Part shown: in pieces, positions 1-5,566 of the stretch
How positions within the stretch are numbered: the stretch's first letter is position 1
How the letters are laid out: each line of letters opens with the position of its first letter
Assembly (NCBI GenBank): GCA_023391285.1
Contig: JAEWBF010000118.1
Span: 1-34,212 of the forward strand
Length of the DNA stretch: 34,212 nucleotides
Reading direction: 5' to 3'
DNA from: Verrucomicrobiota bacterium
GTDB lineage: Bacteria; Verrucomicrobiota; Verrucomicrobiia; Opitutales; Opitutaceae
Position numbers and translations under genes: made by a program
The notes under the pieces: generated by a model
The model's database searches: none
What the model was told of the DNA's origin: nothing
Seen by the model: the letters and a program-made list of their open reading frames with translations, nothing else

Positions 1-51
1 CGGGGGGGGGCGGCCGCGGCCCCCGGGGGGGGGGGGGCGCCCCCGCCCTAC
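1..51. repeat. G-tract variant of the GGCGGGG-type palindromic repeat at the window edge
   Basis: The first 51 bases are almost pure G and C. They end in CGCCCTAC, the same tail carried by the palindromic repeats at 4511-4536 and 30456-30481. The long G runs (17 Gs from 25 on, with C runs on each side) resemble the copy at 2877-2905, where the loop has also become a G tract. It is probably a degenerate copy of that family downstream of the DUF4097 gene. Homopolymers of this kind are prone to sequencing error, so the exact run lengths are uncertain. Confidence 0.45.
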
Positions 52-64
52 ATTTGGGTTTGCG

Positions 65-1090
65 TTACTCGGCTTGGCGGAGGGTGACGTCGCCGTTCAT
101 GGTGGTGATGCGAATCTCGGGGCCGCCGCCGTTGAGGGTGCCGGTGACGATTTTGCCGCCGGTCACGGGAGGGAGGGGCGGGATTGGCGGAAGCGGGATG
201 TCGGGGCCGTGTTCTTCGTCGATCTCGGAGTCTTTCGCGTGGTTGTCGGCGTCGGATTGGGCGCGGCGGGCCTCGCGGACGGCGTCGCGAGCGGCGCGAG
301 AAGCTTCGCGGGCGGCTTCGACGCCGACGCGGACGGCGGCTTGGACGGTGGCGCGGATCTCGCCGGAGTCGAAGTTGGTGGGACCGCGCGGCGTTCCTTT
401 GACTGAGGTGGTTTTGGTGACGAGTTGGTTTTCGTCGAAGTCGGTCAGGATGGAGCCGTTGTGGGTGCGCAGGTGGACGTTGGCCTTGGTGTCGGTGGGG
501 AGGTGAAGGGTGACTTCGCCGTTCATGGACGTGAAGGAGAGCGGTTTGTTTTCGGTGAGGGTGCGGACATGGACCTCGATTTCGCCGTTCATGGTTTCAA
601 CGAGGGCGCCGCTGGAGACGCCTTGGAGGGAGACGGAGCCGTTGAGACTTTTGACTTCGACGTCGCCGGCGACGTCGACGATCTCGAGATCGCCGCCGAG
701 GGCGTTGGAGATGATGACGTGGGTGTTGCGCGGGACGGTGATTTCGAAATCGCCGCCGGAGCCGGGCCACATGCCGCTGCCGTGGCTGAGGGTGACGACA
801 TTGTCTTTTTCGGTGAGCGAGTAGCTGGCCGAGGAGGTGAGGACGCGGAGACCATCGCGGCGCTGTTCTTTGCGCTCGGGTTCGGCGGAGGAGCGGACGG
901 TGATCTCGTTGGAATCGGAGCCTTGGACGCTCACGTCGCCGTTGGAGACGGCGATCTTGAGGGTGCCGGGTTTGGACGGATCGGAGAATTTGATCGTGGA
1001 CGCGTCGTCATCCGCGCGGGCGGCGGTGAGCAGAAGGAGCGTCATCGCGGCAGCGACGAGGAAGGAGCGGAAGAGAGTGAGGGAAGTCAT
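65..1090 (-). CDS. Exported DUF4097-type beta-repeat protein
   Basis: A 341-aa protein with an N-terminal signal peptide (hydrophobic core about residues 8-24, probable cleavage after A-R-A near 26). The rest is built from short beta repeats of the kind seen in DUF4097/adhesin-like proteins: G-D-V-S-V, G-D-L-E-I, G-S-V-S-L, G-E-I-E-V, G-E-V-T-L and G-D-V-T-L recur at about 20-residue intervals, as expected of a beta-helix or beta-roll. Between about 245 and 285 the repeats are broken by an Ala/Arg-rich helical stretch, followed by an acidic and then a Pro-rich linker before a last repeat. It lies 93 bp downstream of the anti-sigma gene on the same strand, so it is probably the third gene of the ECF operon. 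DUF4097 proteins often accompany sigma/anti-sigma pairs, but their biochemical role is not established. Location is inferred as periplasmic or cell-surface. Confidence 0.88.
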   Translation of the reverse strand: MTSLTLFRSFLVAAAMTLLLLTAARADDDASTIKFSDPSKPGTLKIAVSNGDVSVQGSDSNEITVRSSAEPERKEQRRDGLRVLTSSASYSLTEKDNVVTLSHGSGMWPGSGGDFEITVPRNTHVIISNALGGDLEIVDVAGDVEVKSLNGSVSLQGVSSGALVETMNGEIEVHVRTLTENKPLSFTSMNGEVTLHLPTDTKANVHLRTHNGSILTDFDENQLVTKTTSVKGTPRGPTNFDSGEIRATVQAAVRVGVEAAREASRAARDAVREARRAQSDADNHAKDSEIDEEHGPDIPLPPIPPLPPVTGGKIVTGTLNGGGPEIRITTMNGDVTLRQAE

Positions 1091-1101
1091 GGGAGGCGCT
1101 G

Positions 1102-1170
1102 AAAGTTGAGGGATGAAAGTTGAGAGTTGAGAGATGAGAGTTGAGAGATGGCGGGAGGTTGAGAGTTGAG
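1102..1170. repeat. Heptameric GTTGAGA/GATGAGA repeat tract
   Basis: This intergenic spacer consists largely of imperfect 7-bp units, GTTGAGA and GATGAGA, interrupted once by GGCGGGAG. Similar shorter tracts occur at 2030-2062 and 24786-24815. It separates the anti-sigma gene from the DUF4097 gene. Confidence 0.8.
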
Positions 1171-1183
1171 CGGGGGACGAGCT

Positions 1184-2023
1184 TTAGAGTTGGGCGAGGC
1201 CGCGTTTGGCGGCGTCGCGGACGGCGGTGTCGATCGCTTGGTTGTTGGCGAGCTTTTGGAGCTCGGGGGTGGCGTTGCGTTCGCGGGCGGCGACGAGGAA
1301 GTCGATCATGGCGACTTGGACCAGCGGGTTTTGCTCGCGAGGGAGCGACGCGAGGACGCCGTTGCGAACGAGTTCGCGTTCGGCGTGTGGATAGAGGGCG
1401 TCGAGCGCGGAGAGGCGGACATTGACGCTGGGGTCGAGGGCGAGCGCGCCGACGAGTGCGGCGAGGTCTTTCTGGTCGGGATTTTTCTGGTCGATTTTCG
1501 TGAGGACGGCGTGGAGACGCTCGTTGGTGGATTGCTGTTGGATGAGCGAGGCGACGAAGGCCTGGCCCATTTTATCGACCTGGGCGCGGAGCTCGGCGAT
1601 TTCGCGCTTCGTGTCGTCGTCGGTGGAGGCAACGACCGGTGCGGGCGCGGGAGCGGACGTGGAGGCAAAGCGGGTGCCGGTGTAGAAGGCGGCGAGTGCG
1701 AGCGCGAGGGCGGCGGCGGGAGCGAGGATCCAGCGCCAGAGAGAAAGGCGGGAGGCGCGCTGGCGGCGTTCGACGGCGGCGCGAATGCTGGCGGCGGAGT
1801 TTTTTTCCTCCTCGAGTGTTGCGTAGAAACTTGCGCGGAGACGGGGGGTGGGCGCGGGGGTGGGAAGGCGATCGAGGGCGGAAAGGGTTTGCGCGAGCGA
1901 GGCGTATTCGCGCTGGCACTGCGGGCAGGAGGCGAGGTGAGCGCGGGCGGCGGCGGTGTCGCTCTCGGCGAGACGGCCGTCGAGAAGCTCGGCGAAGCGG
2001 TCCTGGATTTCGGTGCAGTTCAT
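1184..2023 (-). CDS. Zinc-finger anti-sigma factor with HEAT-like periplasmic domain
   Basis: A 279-aa membrane protein. I place the start at the ATG at 2023 (M-N-C-T-E-I-Q); the frame stays open far upstream but that part overlaps the sigma gene in another frame. Residues 1-40 form a zf-HC2/ZAS domain with C3 and H29-x3-C33-x2-C36, the known sigma-binding fold. One transmembrane helix follows at about 96-115, so the C-terminus is extracytoplasmic. Residues about 135-185 look like a coiled coil (E-I-A-E-L-R-A-Q-V and similar heptads). Residues about 187-279 look like two or three HEAT-type helical repeats. It is encoded 43 bp downstream of the ECF sigma gene, its presumed target. The HEAT-like sensor half is unusual; what it senses is unknown. 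Confidence 0.85.
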   Translation of the reverse strand: MNCTEIQDRFAELLDGRLAESDTAAARAHLASCPQCQREYASLAQTLSALDRLPTPAPTPRLRASFYATLEEEKNSAASIRAAVERRQRASRLSLWRWILAPAAALALALAAFYTGTRFASTSAPAPAPVVASTDDDTKREIAELRAQVDKMGQAFVASLIQQQSTNERLHAVLTKIDQKNPDQKDLAALVGALALDPSVNVRLSALDALYPHAERELVRNGVLASLPREQNPLVQVAMIDFLVAARERNATPELQKLANNQAIDTAVRDAAKRGLAQL

Positions 2024-2029
2024 GGCGCG

Positions 2030-2062
2030 AAAGTTGAGCGTTGAGAGATGAGAGTTGAGAGA
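2030..2062. repeat. Heptameric GTTGAGA-type repeat between sigma and anti-sigma genes
   Basis: The 43-bp gap between the two genes is filled by the same units as at 1102-1170 (AAGTTGAGC, GTTGAGA, GATGAGA, GTTGAGA). On the coding (minus) strand it reads CTCAACTCTCATC and offers no Shine-Dalgarno sequence for the anti-sigma gene. Confidence 0.75.
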
Positions 2063-2066
2063 CGGG

Positions 2067-2717
2067 TCAGTTGCGACCGGTGCGCTGGAGGGTGAGGAAG
2101 ATATCGCGGAGTTCTTTGAGGGCGCGATGAGCGCGGACCTTGGCGGCGCCGACGGAGCATTCGAGGATGTTGGCGATTTCTGCGAAGGAGAGTTCTTGGA
2201 AACGGGAAAGGAGGAGGACTTCGCGGGCGTCGTGATCGAGGCGGCTGAGTGCGACGTGGAGGAGGGCGTGTTCGTCGCGGGCGGCGGCGTGGTCGCCGGC
2301 GTTGGGGCGGTCGTCGGAGCGTTCGGTGAAATTTTGCGGATCGGTGGGGACGGGAGAGGAGGAAATCTTGCGGAAGTGATCGGCGGCGCAGCGGCGGGCG
2401 AGATGATACATCCAGGCGGTGAAGCTGCCGTCGTCGCGGTAGGTGTGGCGGTATTTGAGCATCCGTTGGAAAACGATCTGCGTGATGTCTTCTGCGGCGG
2501 GGCGCTGGCCGGTGAGTTTGACGAGGAAGCCGAAGAGCGGGCCGTGGTGGCGTTCGAAGAGGACGCCGAGCGCGTCGAGTTCGCCGTCGCGGACGGCGAG
2601 CATGAGATCGTGATCGGAAAGAGGTTCGGCGGCGGTGGACACGGCGTCGCGGGGCTCCTCGGTTTCAACCACGGACGAGGAAGAATGGACACGAATATCT
2701 GTGGTTTGGGCGATCAC
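2067..2717 (-). CDS. ECF-family RNA polymerase sigma factor
   Basis: A 216-aa sigma-70-family protein. Region sigma-2 spans about 36-117 (A-E-D-I-T-Q-I-V-F is the core-binding and -10 recognition segment, followed by F-T-A-W-M-Y-H-L-A-R-R). Region sigma-4 spans about 155-207, with the helix-turn-helix F-A-E-I-A-N-I-L-E-C-S-V-G-A-A-K-V-R. The linker between them is short and there is no sigma-1 or sigma-3, as in ECF sigma factors. The start codon is a GTG at 2717 and no clear ribosome-binding site precedes it, so a start a few codons further in is possible. The N-terminal 33 residues are Ser/Glu-rich and lie outside the domain. The anti-sigma gene follows directly, so activity is presumably held by that membrane protein. 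Confidence 0.92.
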   Translation of the reverse strand: MIAQTTDIRVHSSSSVVETEEPRDAVSTAAEPLSDHDLMLAVRDGELDALGVLFERHHGPLFGFLVKLTGQRPAAEDITQIVFQRMLKYRHTYRDDGSFTAWMYHLARRCAADHFRKISSSPVPTDPQNFTERSDDRPNAGDHAAARDEHALLHVALSRLDHDAREVLLLSRFQELSFAEIANILECSVGAAKVRAHRALKELRDIFLTLQRTGRN

Positions 2718-2770
2718 GGTGGCGGGGGAGCATCGTTGTGTGTGTCGGAGGAAACCGAGGGAGCGCGGGA

Positions 2771-2780
2771 AGGTTACAGG
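2771..2780 (-). promoter_or_regulatory. Possible ECF-type -35 element upstream of the sigma gene
   Basis: The minus strand reads CCTGTAACCT here, about 55 bp upstream of the sigma start. The GTAAC/AAC core resembles -35 elements of autoregulated ECF sigma genes. I could not pair it with a convincing -10 at 16-17 bp, so this is only a suggestion. Confidence 0.25.
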
Positions 2781-2876
2781 GGAAAATGCGGGCGGGGGGA
2801 GCGGCGGGGTCGGGAGGGTGCGCGAGGGAGGACGGAGGACCGGGATGATTTGCTTGTGGTGGGGAGAAGGCGGAGC

Positions 2877-2905
2877 GGCGGGGGGGGGGGGACCCCCCGC
2901 CCTAC
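2877..2905. repeat. GGCGGGG-type palindromic repeat, G-tract copy
   Basis: The sequence begins GGCG, runs through a tract of Gs and ends ACCCCCCGCCCTAC. Stem and tail match the family at 4511-4536, but the GGTCGGGAGA loop is replaced by Gs. It lies between the divergent sigma and MBL-fold genes. Confidence 0.65.
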
Positions 2906-2966
2906 AGCTGGGGAGGTGTGACGCGGAAAGTCGGAGCGGGAGGTGGATTTTTGGCGGAGGACGTTC

Positions 2967-3893
2967 ATGGTGGGCGCCATGAACCGTCGCGAGTTTGTTG
3001 TTCGTTCGTCGTTATTGGTTTCCGCGGGATTGTTGGTGCCCTCCAGGATTTGGGCTGCCGCGGGAGCGGCGGCGGTGACGGAATTTCGGCCGCTGCGGAG
3101 GAATGTGGGGGTGTTTACCGGGCGGGGTGGCGCGATCGGGTGGCTCTCGAATCGCGACGGGTTGGCGGTGGTGGATACCCAATTTCCGGATACGGCGGCG
3201 GCGTGTCTTGCGGGGTTGCCGGAGCGGGGCGAACGGATGATCGATGTGGTGATCAACTCTCATCACCATGGGGATCACACGGGTGGGAATGCGGTGTTTA
3301 AACCGGCGGCGAAGACGATCGTGGCGCACGCGAACGTGCCGAAGCTGCAGATGGCGGCGGCGGAGCGGGCGGGAACGGTGGAGCGTCAGGTGTTTGCGGA
3401 TACAACGTTCGTCGAAGCGTGGCGGAAGGACATTGGCGATGAGACGGTGACGGCGCAGCATTTCGGGCCGGCGCATACGAGCGGGGACATCATCGTGCAC
3501 TTCGAGAAGGCGAATGTGGTGCACATGGGAGATTTGATGTTCAACCGGCTGTATCCGGTGATCGATCGCCCGGCGGGGGCGAGTATCCGGCATTGGATTA
3601 CGGTGTTGGAGGAGGCGGCGAAGACGTTTGGGAAGGATGCGGTTTATATTTTCGGTCACGGGAATGCGAAGTTCGGCGTGATGGGCGGCGTGGAAGATAT
3701 CGCGGCGTTCCGCGATTATCTCACTGGACTGCTGCAGCATGTGCAGAAGGCGATCGCGGCGGGGAAGGCGAAGAACGAAATCGTCGGGTTGGAGAATCTA
3801 CCCGGGTTCGAGGACTTTCATGCGCCGCTGCCCAACCGCTTGGGATCGAATCTCGGGGTGGCGTTTGACGAGCTATCCGAGAAGGCGGGATAG
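2967..3893 (+). CDS. Tat-exported metallo-beta-lactamase-fold hydrolase
   Basis: A 308-aa protein when started at 2967, chosen because GGAGG at 2956-2960 sits 6 bases upstream. Starts at 2943 or 2979 are possible. The N-terminus M-N-R-R-E-F-V-V followed by a hydrophobic run and A-A-A-G-A is a twin-arginine signal peptide, so the folded enzyme is exported to the periplasm. The zinc motif H-x-H-x-D-H is present (S-H-H-H-G-D-H-T-G-G, H99/H101/D103/H104), with later metal ligands in G-P-A-H-T-S-G-D, H-M-G-D-L-M-F and F-G-H-G-N. Family members hydrolyse many substrates (beta-lactams, thioesters, lactones), so the substrate cannot be named. It is divergent from the ECF operon and shows no operon partner. 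Confidence 0.9.
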   Translation: MVGAMNRREFVVRSSLLVSAGLLVPSRIWAAAGAAAVTEFRPLRRNVGVFTGRGGAIGWLSNRDGLAVVDTQFPDTAAACLAGLPERGERMIDVVINSHHHGDHTGGNAVFKPAAKTIVAHANVPKLQMAAAERAGTVERQVFADTTFVEAWRKDIGDETVTAQHFGPAHTSGDIIVHFEKANVVHMGDLMFNRLYPVIDRPAGASIRHWITVLEEAAKTFGKDAVYIFGHGNAKFGVMGGVEDIAAFRDYLTGLLQHVQKAIAAGKAKNEIVGLENLPGFEDFHAPLPNRLGSNLGVAFDELSEKAG

Positions 3894-4235
3894 TTCCGAG
3901 GCGGCGGGGATGCTGCGGCAGGATGAGGGAACCGGAGGCGGGCCCCGGCGTGAGCTACGCAATTACCCGTATGTCGGCGGCGCGTGTTCGGGGCTATGTT
4001 TTGGGCAACACCGACACACATGAGACTCACACGAGGCGGCCGAGCGAAAGGTTTTTTCGAGGAGATGCGGGCGTGGTGGCGGGGGGCGTCGAGGGCTTAT
4101 TGCGAGCGGATGGTGAGGCGTTCGCTGGCGGTGGCGCCGCTGGGTGGGCATGACTGGTTTTTGGAAGTGGAACAGTGACGGAGTTTCCATCGGGCGCTCG
4201 CTTTCGGGCGGGTTTTTCGCTCACGCTGCGGGAGC
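3894..4235. other. 342-bp stretch with no certain gene
   Basis: Between the MBL-fold gene and the LapA-like gene nothing is firmly supported. It holds one short plus-strand ORF (4020-4178, listed separately). Near 4193-4218 a weak G/C-rich inverted repeat is followed by GGGTTTTT; it could end an upstream transcript, but the stem is imperfect. I see no member of the interspersed repeat families here. Confidence 0.5.
4020..4178 (+). CDS. Doubtful 52-aa basic ORF
   Basis: An ATG at 4020 opens a 52-codon frame ending in TGA at 4176-4178. The predicted peptide is basic in its first two thirds (G-R-A-K-G-F-F-E-E-M-R-A-W-W-R-G), has one Cys, and ends with G-G-H-D-W-F-L-E-V-E-Q. Its mix of aromatic and charged residues is more protein-like than most shadow frames here, but there is no clear ribosome-binding site and I recognise no family. 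It may be chance. Confidence 0.28.
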   Translation: MRLTRGGRAKGFFEEMRAWWRGASRAYCERMVRRSLAVAPLGGHDWFLEVEQ

Positions 4236-4484
4236 ATGAGCTTCCAGGCTGTGATCAAGTCGGTGGTGTTTCTCGCGTTGCTGTTCGTGATGCTCTACAT
4301 GGGGCTGAACAATCCGCAGCGGGCGGAGTTTCGATTTCCGATCGCGGGGTTGACGGCGAAGAATCCGATCCATGCGCCGGCGGCGGTGATTTACTTCGGC
4401 GTTTTCGCGGTGGGTGTGCTGGCGGGCACGCTGTTGCACACGAGCAAGGGTGGGAAGCGCGGGAGTGCGGCGAAGGAGAAGTGA
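4236..4484 (+). CDS. LapA-like (DUF1049-type) small membrane protein
   Basis: An 82-aa protein with two transmembrane helices, about residues 7-24 and 48-68, joined by a short periplasmic segment containing N-N-P-Q-R-A-E-F-R-F-P. This layout matches the lipopolysaccharide-assembly protein A / DUF1049 family: two helices, an N-x-x-x-V/A-x-F motif after the first, and a basic cytoplasmic tail (here K-G-G-K-R-G-S-A-A-K-E-K). A GGAG lies only one base before the ATG, which is poor spacing, so initiation may be weak. Family members in proteobacteria act with LapB to control LPS synthesis; no LapB is beside it here, so the role in this organism is inferred only from the fold. Confidence 0.75.
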   Translation: MSFQAVIKSVVFLALLFVMLYMGLNNPQRAEFRFPIAGLTAKNPIHAPAAVIYFGVFAVGVLAGTLLHTSKGGKRGSAAKEK

Positions 4485-4510
4485 GCGGGAGCCTCGGGAG
4501 CGGCGGACAC

Positions 4511-4536
4511 GGCGGGGTCGGGAGACCCCGCCCTAC
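4511..4536. repeat. GGCGGGG-type palindromic repeat (canonical copy)
   Basis: The 26-bp unit starts GGCGGGGTCGGGAGACCCCG and ends CCCTAC. GGCGGGGTC pairs with GACCCCGCC around a short loop, giving a 9-bp stem. The identical sequence is at 30456-30481, and variants are at 16846-16871 and 18601-18626. Here it lies between the convergent LapA-like and alpha/beta-hydrolase genes, where the hairpin may also help end transcription. Confidence 0.85.
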
Positions 4537-4551
4537 ATTCCTTGGTGACGA

Positions 4552-5451
4552 TTATTTCGGGGAGAGGGTGCGGAGGAGCCAGGCGATGCGGTCGGCGGCG
4601 GCGTCAGCGTCCTGCATGTCGTGGCGCGCGTTGTAGGTGGCGGATTGTTTCCGGGGACGCGCGGCGGCGTAGAATTTGGCGGCGGCTTCGGCGGTGACGT
4701 AGTCGTCGTTGGAGGCGAATTGGAAGAATACGGGGGAGGGTGCGAGCTGTCCGACGAAGTTGATCGGATCCAGCGGGGCGAGTTGGGCGCGGTAGGCGTC
4801 GGGGTTGGCGGGCTGGCGCGCGAAGAGGAACCAATCGATAAAGTGCGGGGTGCCGGCCATGAGCACATAGCTTGACGGGCGGCGATCCACGGCGCCCATG
4901 ACGGCGCCATACATCGCGCCGAAATCGTGGCCGACGAGAGCGATGCGGTTGCGGTCGATGCCGGGTTCGGCGAGGAGAAGATCGAGGGCGCGGCGCAAGG
5001 TTTTGATTTGGGCGACGCCGTGATCGAAGTCCTCTTCGGGGACGCGGTTTTGATACCATTGCGGTTCGGCCCACATGGCGTCGATCAGGAGGGACACGAT
5101 GCCGCGGTCGGCGAGAGCGACGGCTTCGTGGAGGAATTCGGTGCGATTGGTGGTCGAAGGGTTGCCGAGCCAATGAACGTAAAGGATGCCGGCGAGGTTG
5201 TTAATCGCGCGGTTGGCGGGGCGGACGACGTAGGCTTTGACCGGTTTGTTTTCGCTGTCGGCGAAGGTGATGTCGCGAAGGACGGCGCCCTCGCGAGTGA
5301 TCGTGTCGAGCGTGCGAACGTCGAGCGGCAGATCGCGATCGTAGTCGAAAAGCGACGGATCGAGGGACGGTGAGCTGGGCGAGTTGGCGGCGAAGCCGGT
5401 GGCGCGGAAGACGAACCAGAACAGAAGCACCCAAGGCCCAAAGGATTTCAT
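4552..5451 (-). CDS. Secreted alpha/beta hydrolase with Asp at the nucleophile position
   Basis: A 299-aa protein from the ATG at 5451 (M-K-S-F-G-P-W-V-L-L). A start at 5502 is in frame but falls inside the palindrome/promoter at 5492-5520, so the shorter form is preferred. A signal peptide covers about residues 1-22 (F-A-A-N). The nucleophile elbow is V-G-H-D-F-G-A, so the nucleophile position is Asp176 rather than Ser or the Cys of dienelactone hydrolases. A likely acid is Asp249/250 (N-D-D-Y-V-T) and the likely His is 277 (A-R-H-D-M-Q). Asp nucleophiles are known in haloalkane dehalogenases and epoxide hydrolases; overall the protein looks more like the dienelactone-hydrolase/acetyl-xylan-esterase group. 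Substrate unknown. Confidence 0.82.
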   Translation of the reverse strand: MKSFGPWVLLFWFVFRATGFAANSPSSPSLDPSLFDYDRDLPLDVRTLDTITREGAVLRDITFADSENKPVKAYVVRPANRAINNLAGILYVHWLGNPSTTNRTEFLHEAVALADRGIVSLLIDAMWAEPQWYQNRVPEEDFDHGVAQIKTLRRALDLLLAEPGIDRNRIALVGHDFGAMYGAVMGAVDRRPSSYVLMAGTPHFIDWFLFARQPANPDAYRAQLAPLDPINFVGQLAPSPVFFQFASNDDYVTAEAAAKFYAAARPRKQSATYNARHDMQDADAAADRIAWLLRTLSPK

Positions 5452-5491
5452 GCAGCAATGAACTCGGAACGAGGACGGAGTCGAACGTGGT

Positions 5492-5520
5492 GGAAGTGTC
5501 ATACATTATATGACACTTCC
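5492..5520. promoter_or_regulatory. 29-bp perfect palindrome, probable operator over a -10 box
   Basis: Left arm GGAAGTGTCATA (5492-5503), spacer CATTA, right arm TATGACACTTCC (5509-5520): 12 of 12 positions pair. On the minus strand the centre contains TATAAT (5510-5505), a consensus -10 box for the hydrolase gene that starts at 5451. The symmetry, the AT-rich centre in GC-rich DNA and the overlap with a promoter suggest a repressor operator, for instance of a GntR- or LacI-type dimer. The regulator is not identifiable here. Confidence 0.7.
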
Positions 5521-5566
5521 GTGAGCGGGCGGGTGGGGTGAGGGAGGTGTTGGAGAGATGGGCTGG

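Noticed and set aside
2024..2692. N-terminal extension of the anti-sigma frame up to 2692
   Set aside because: It overlaps the sigma-factor gene in another frame and encodes low-complexity Ser/Pro/Thr sequence; the zinc-finger domain starts naturally at 2023.
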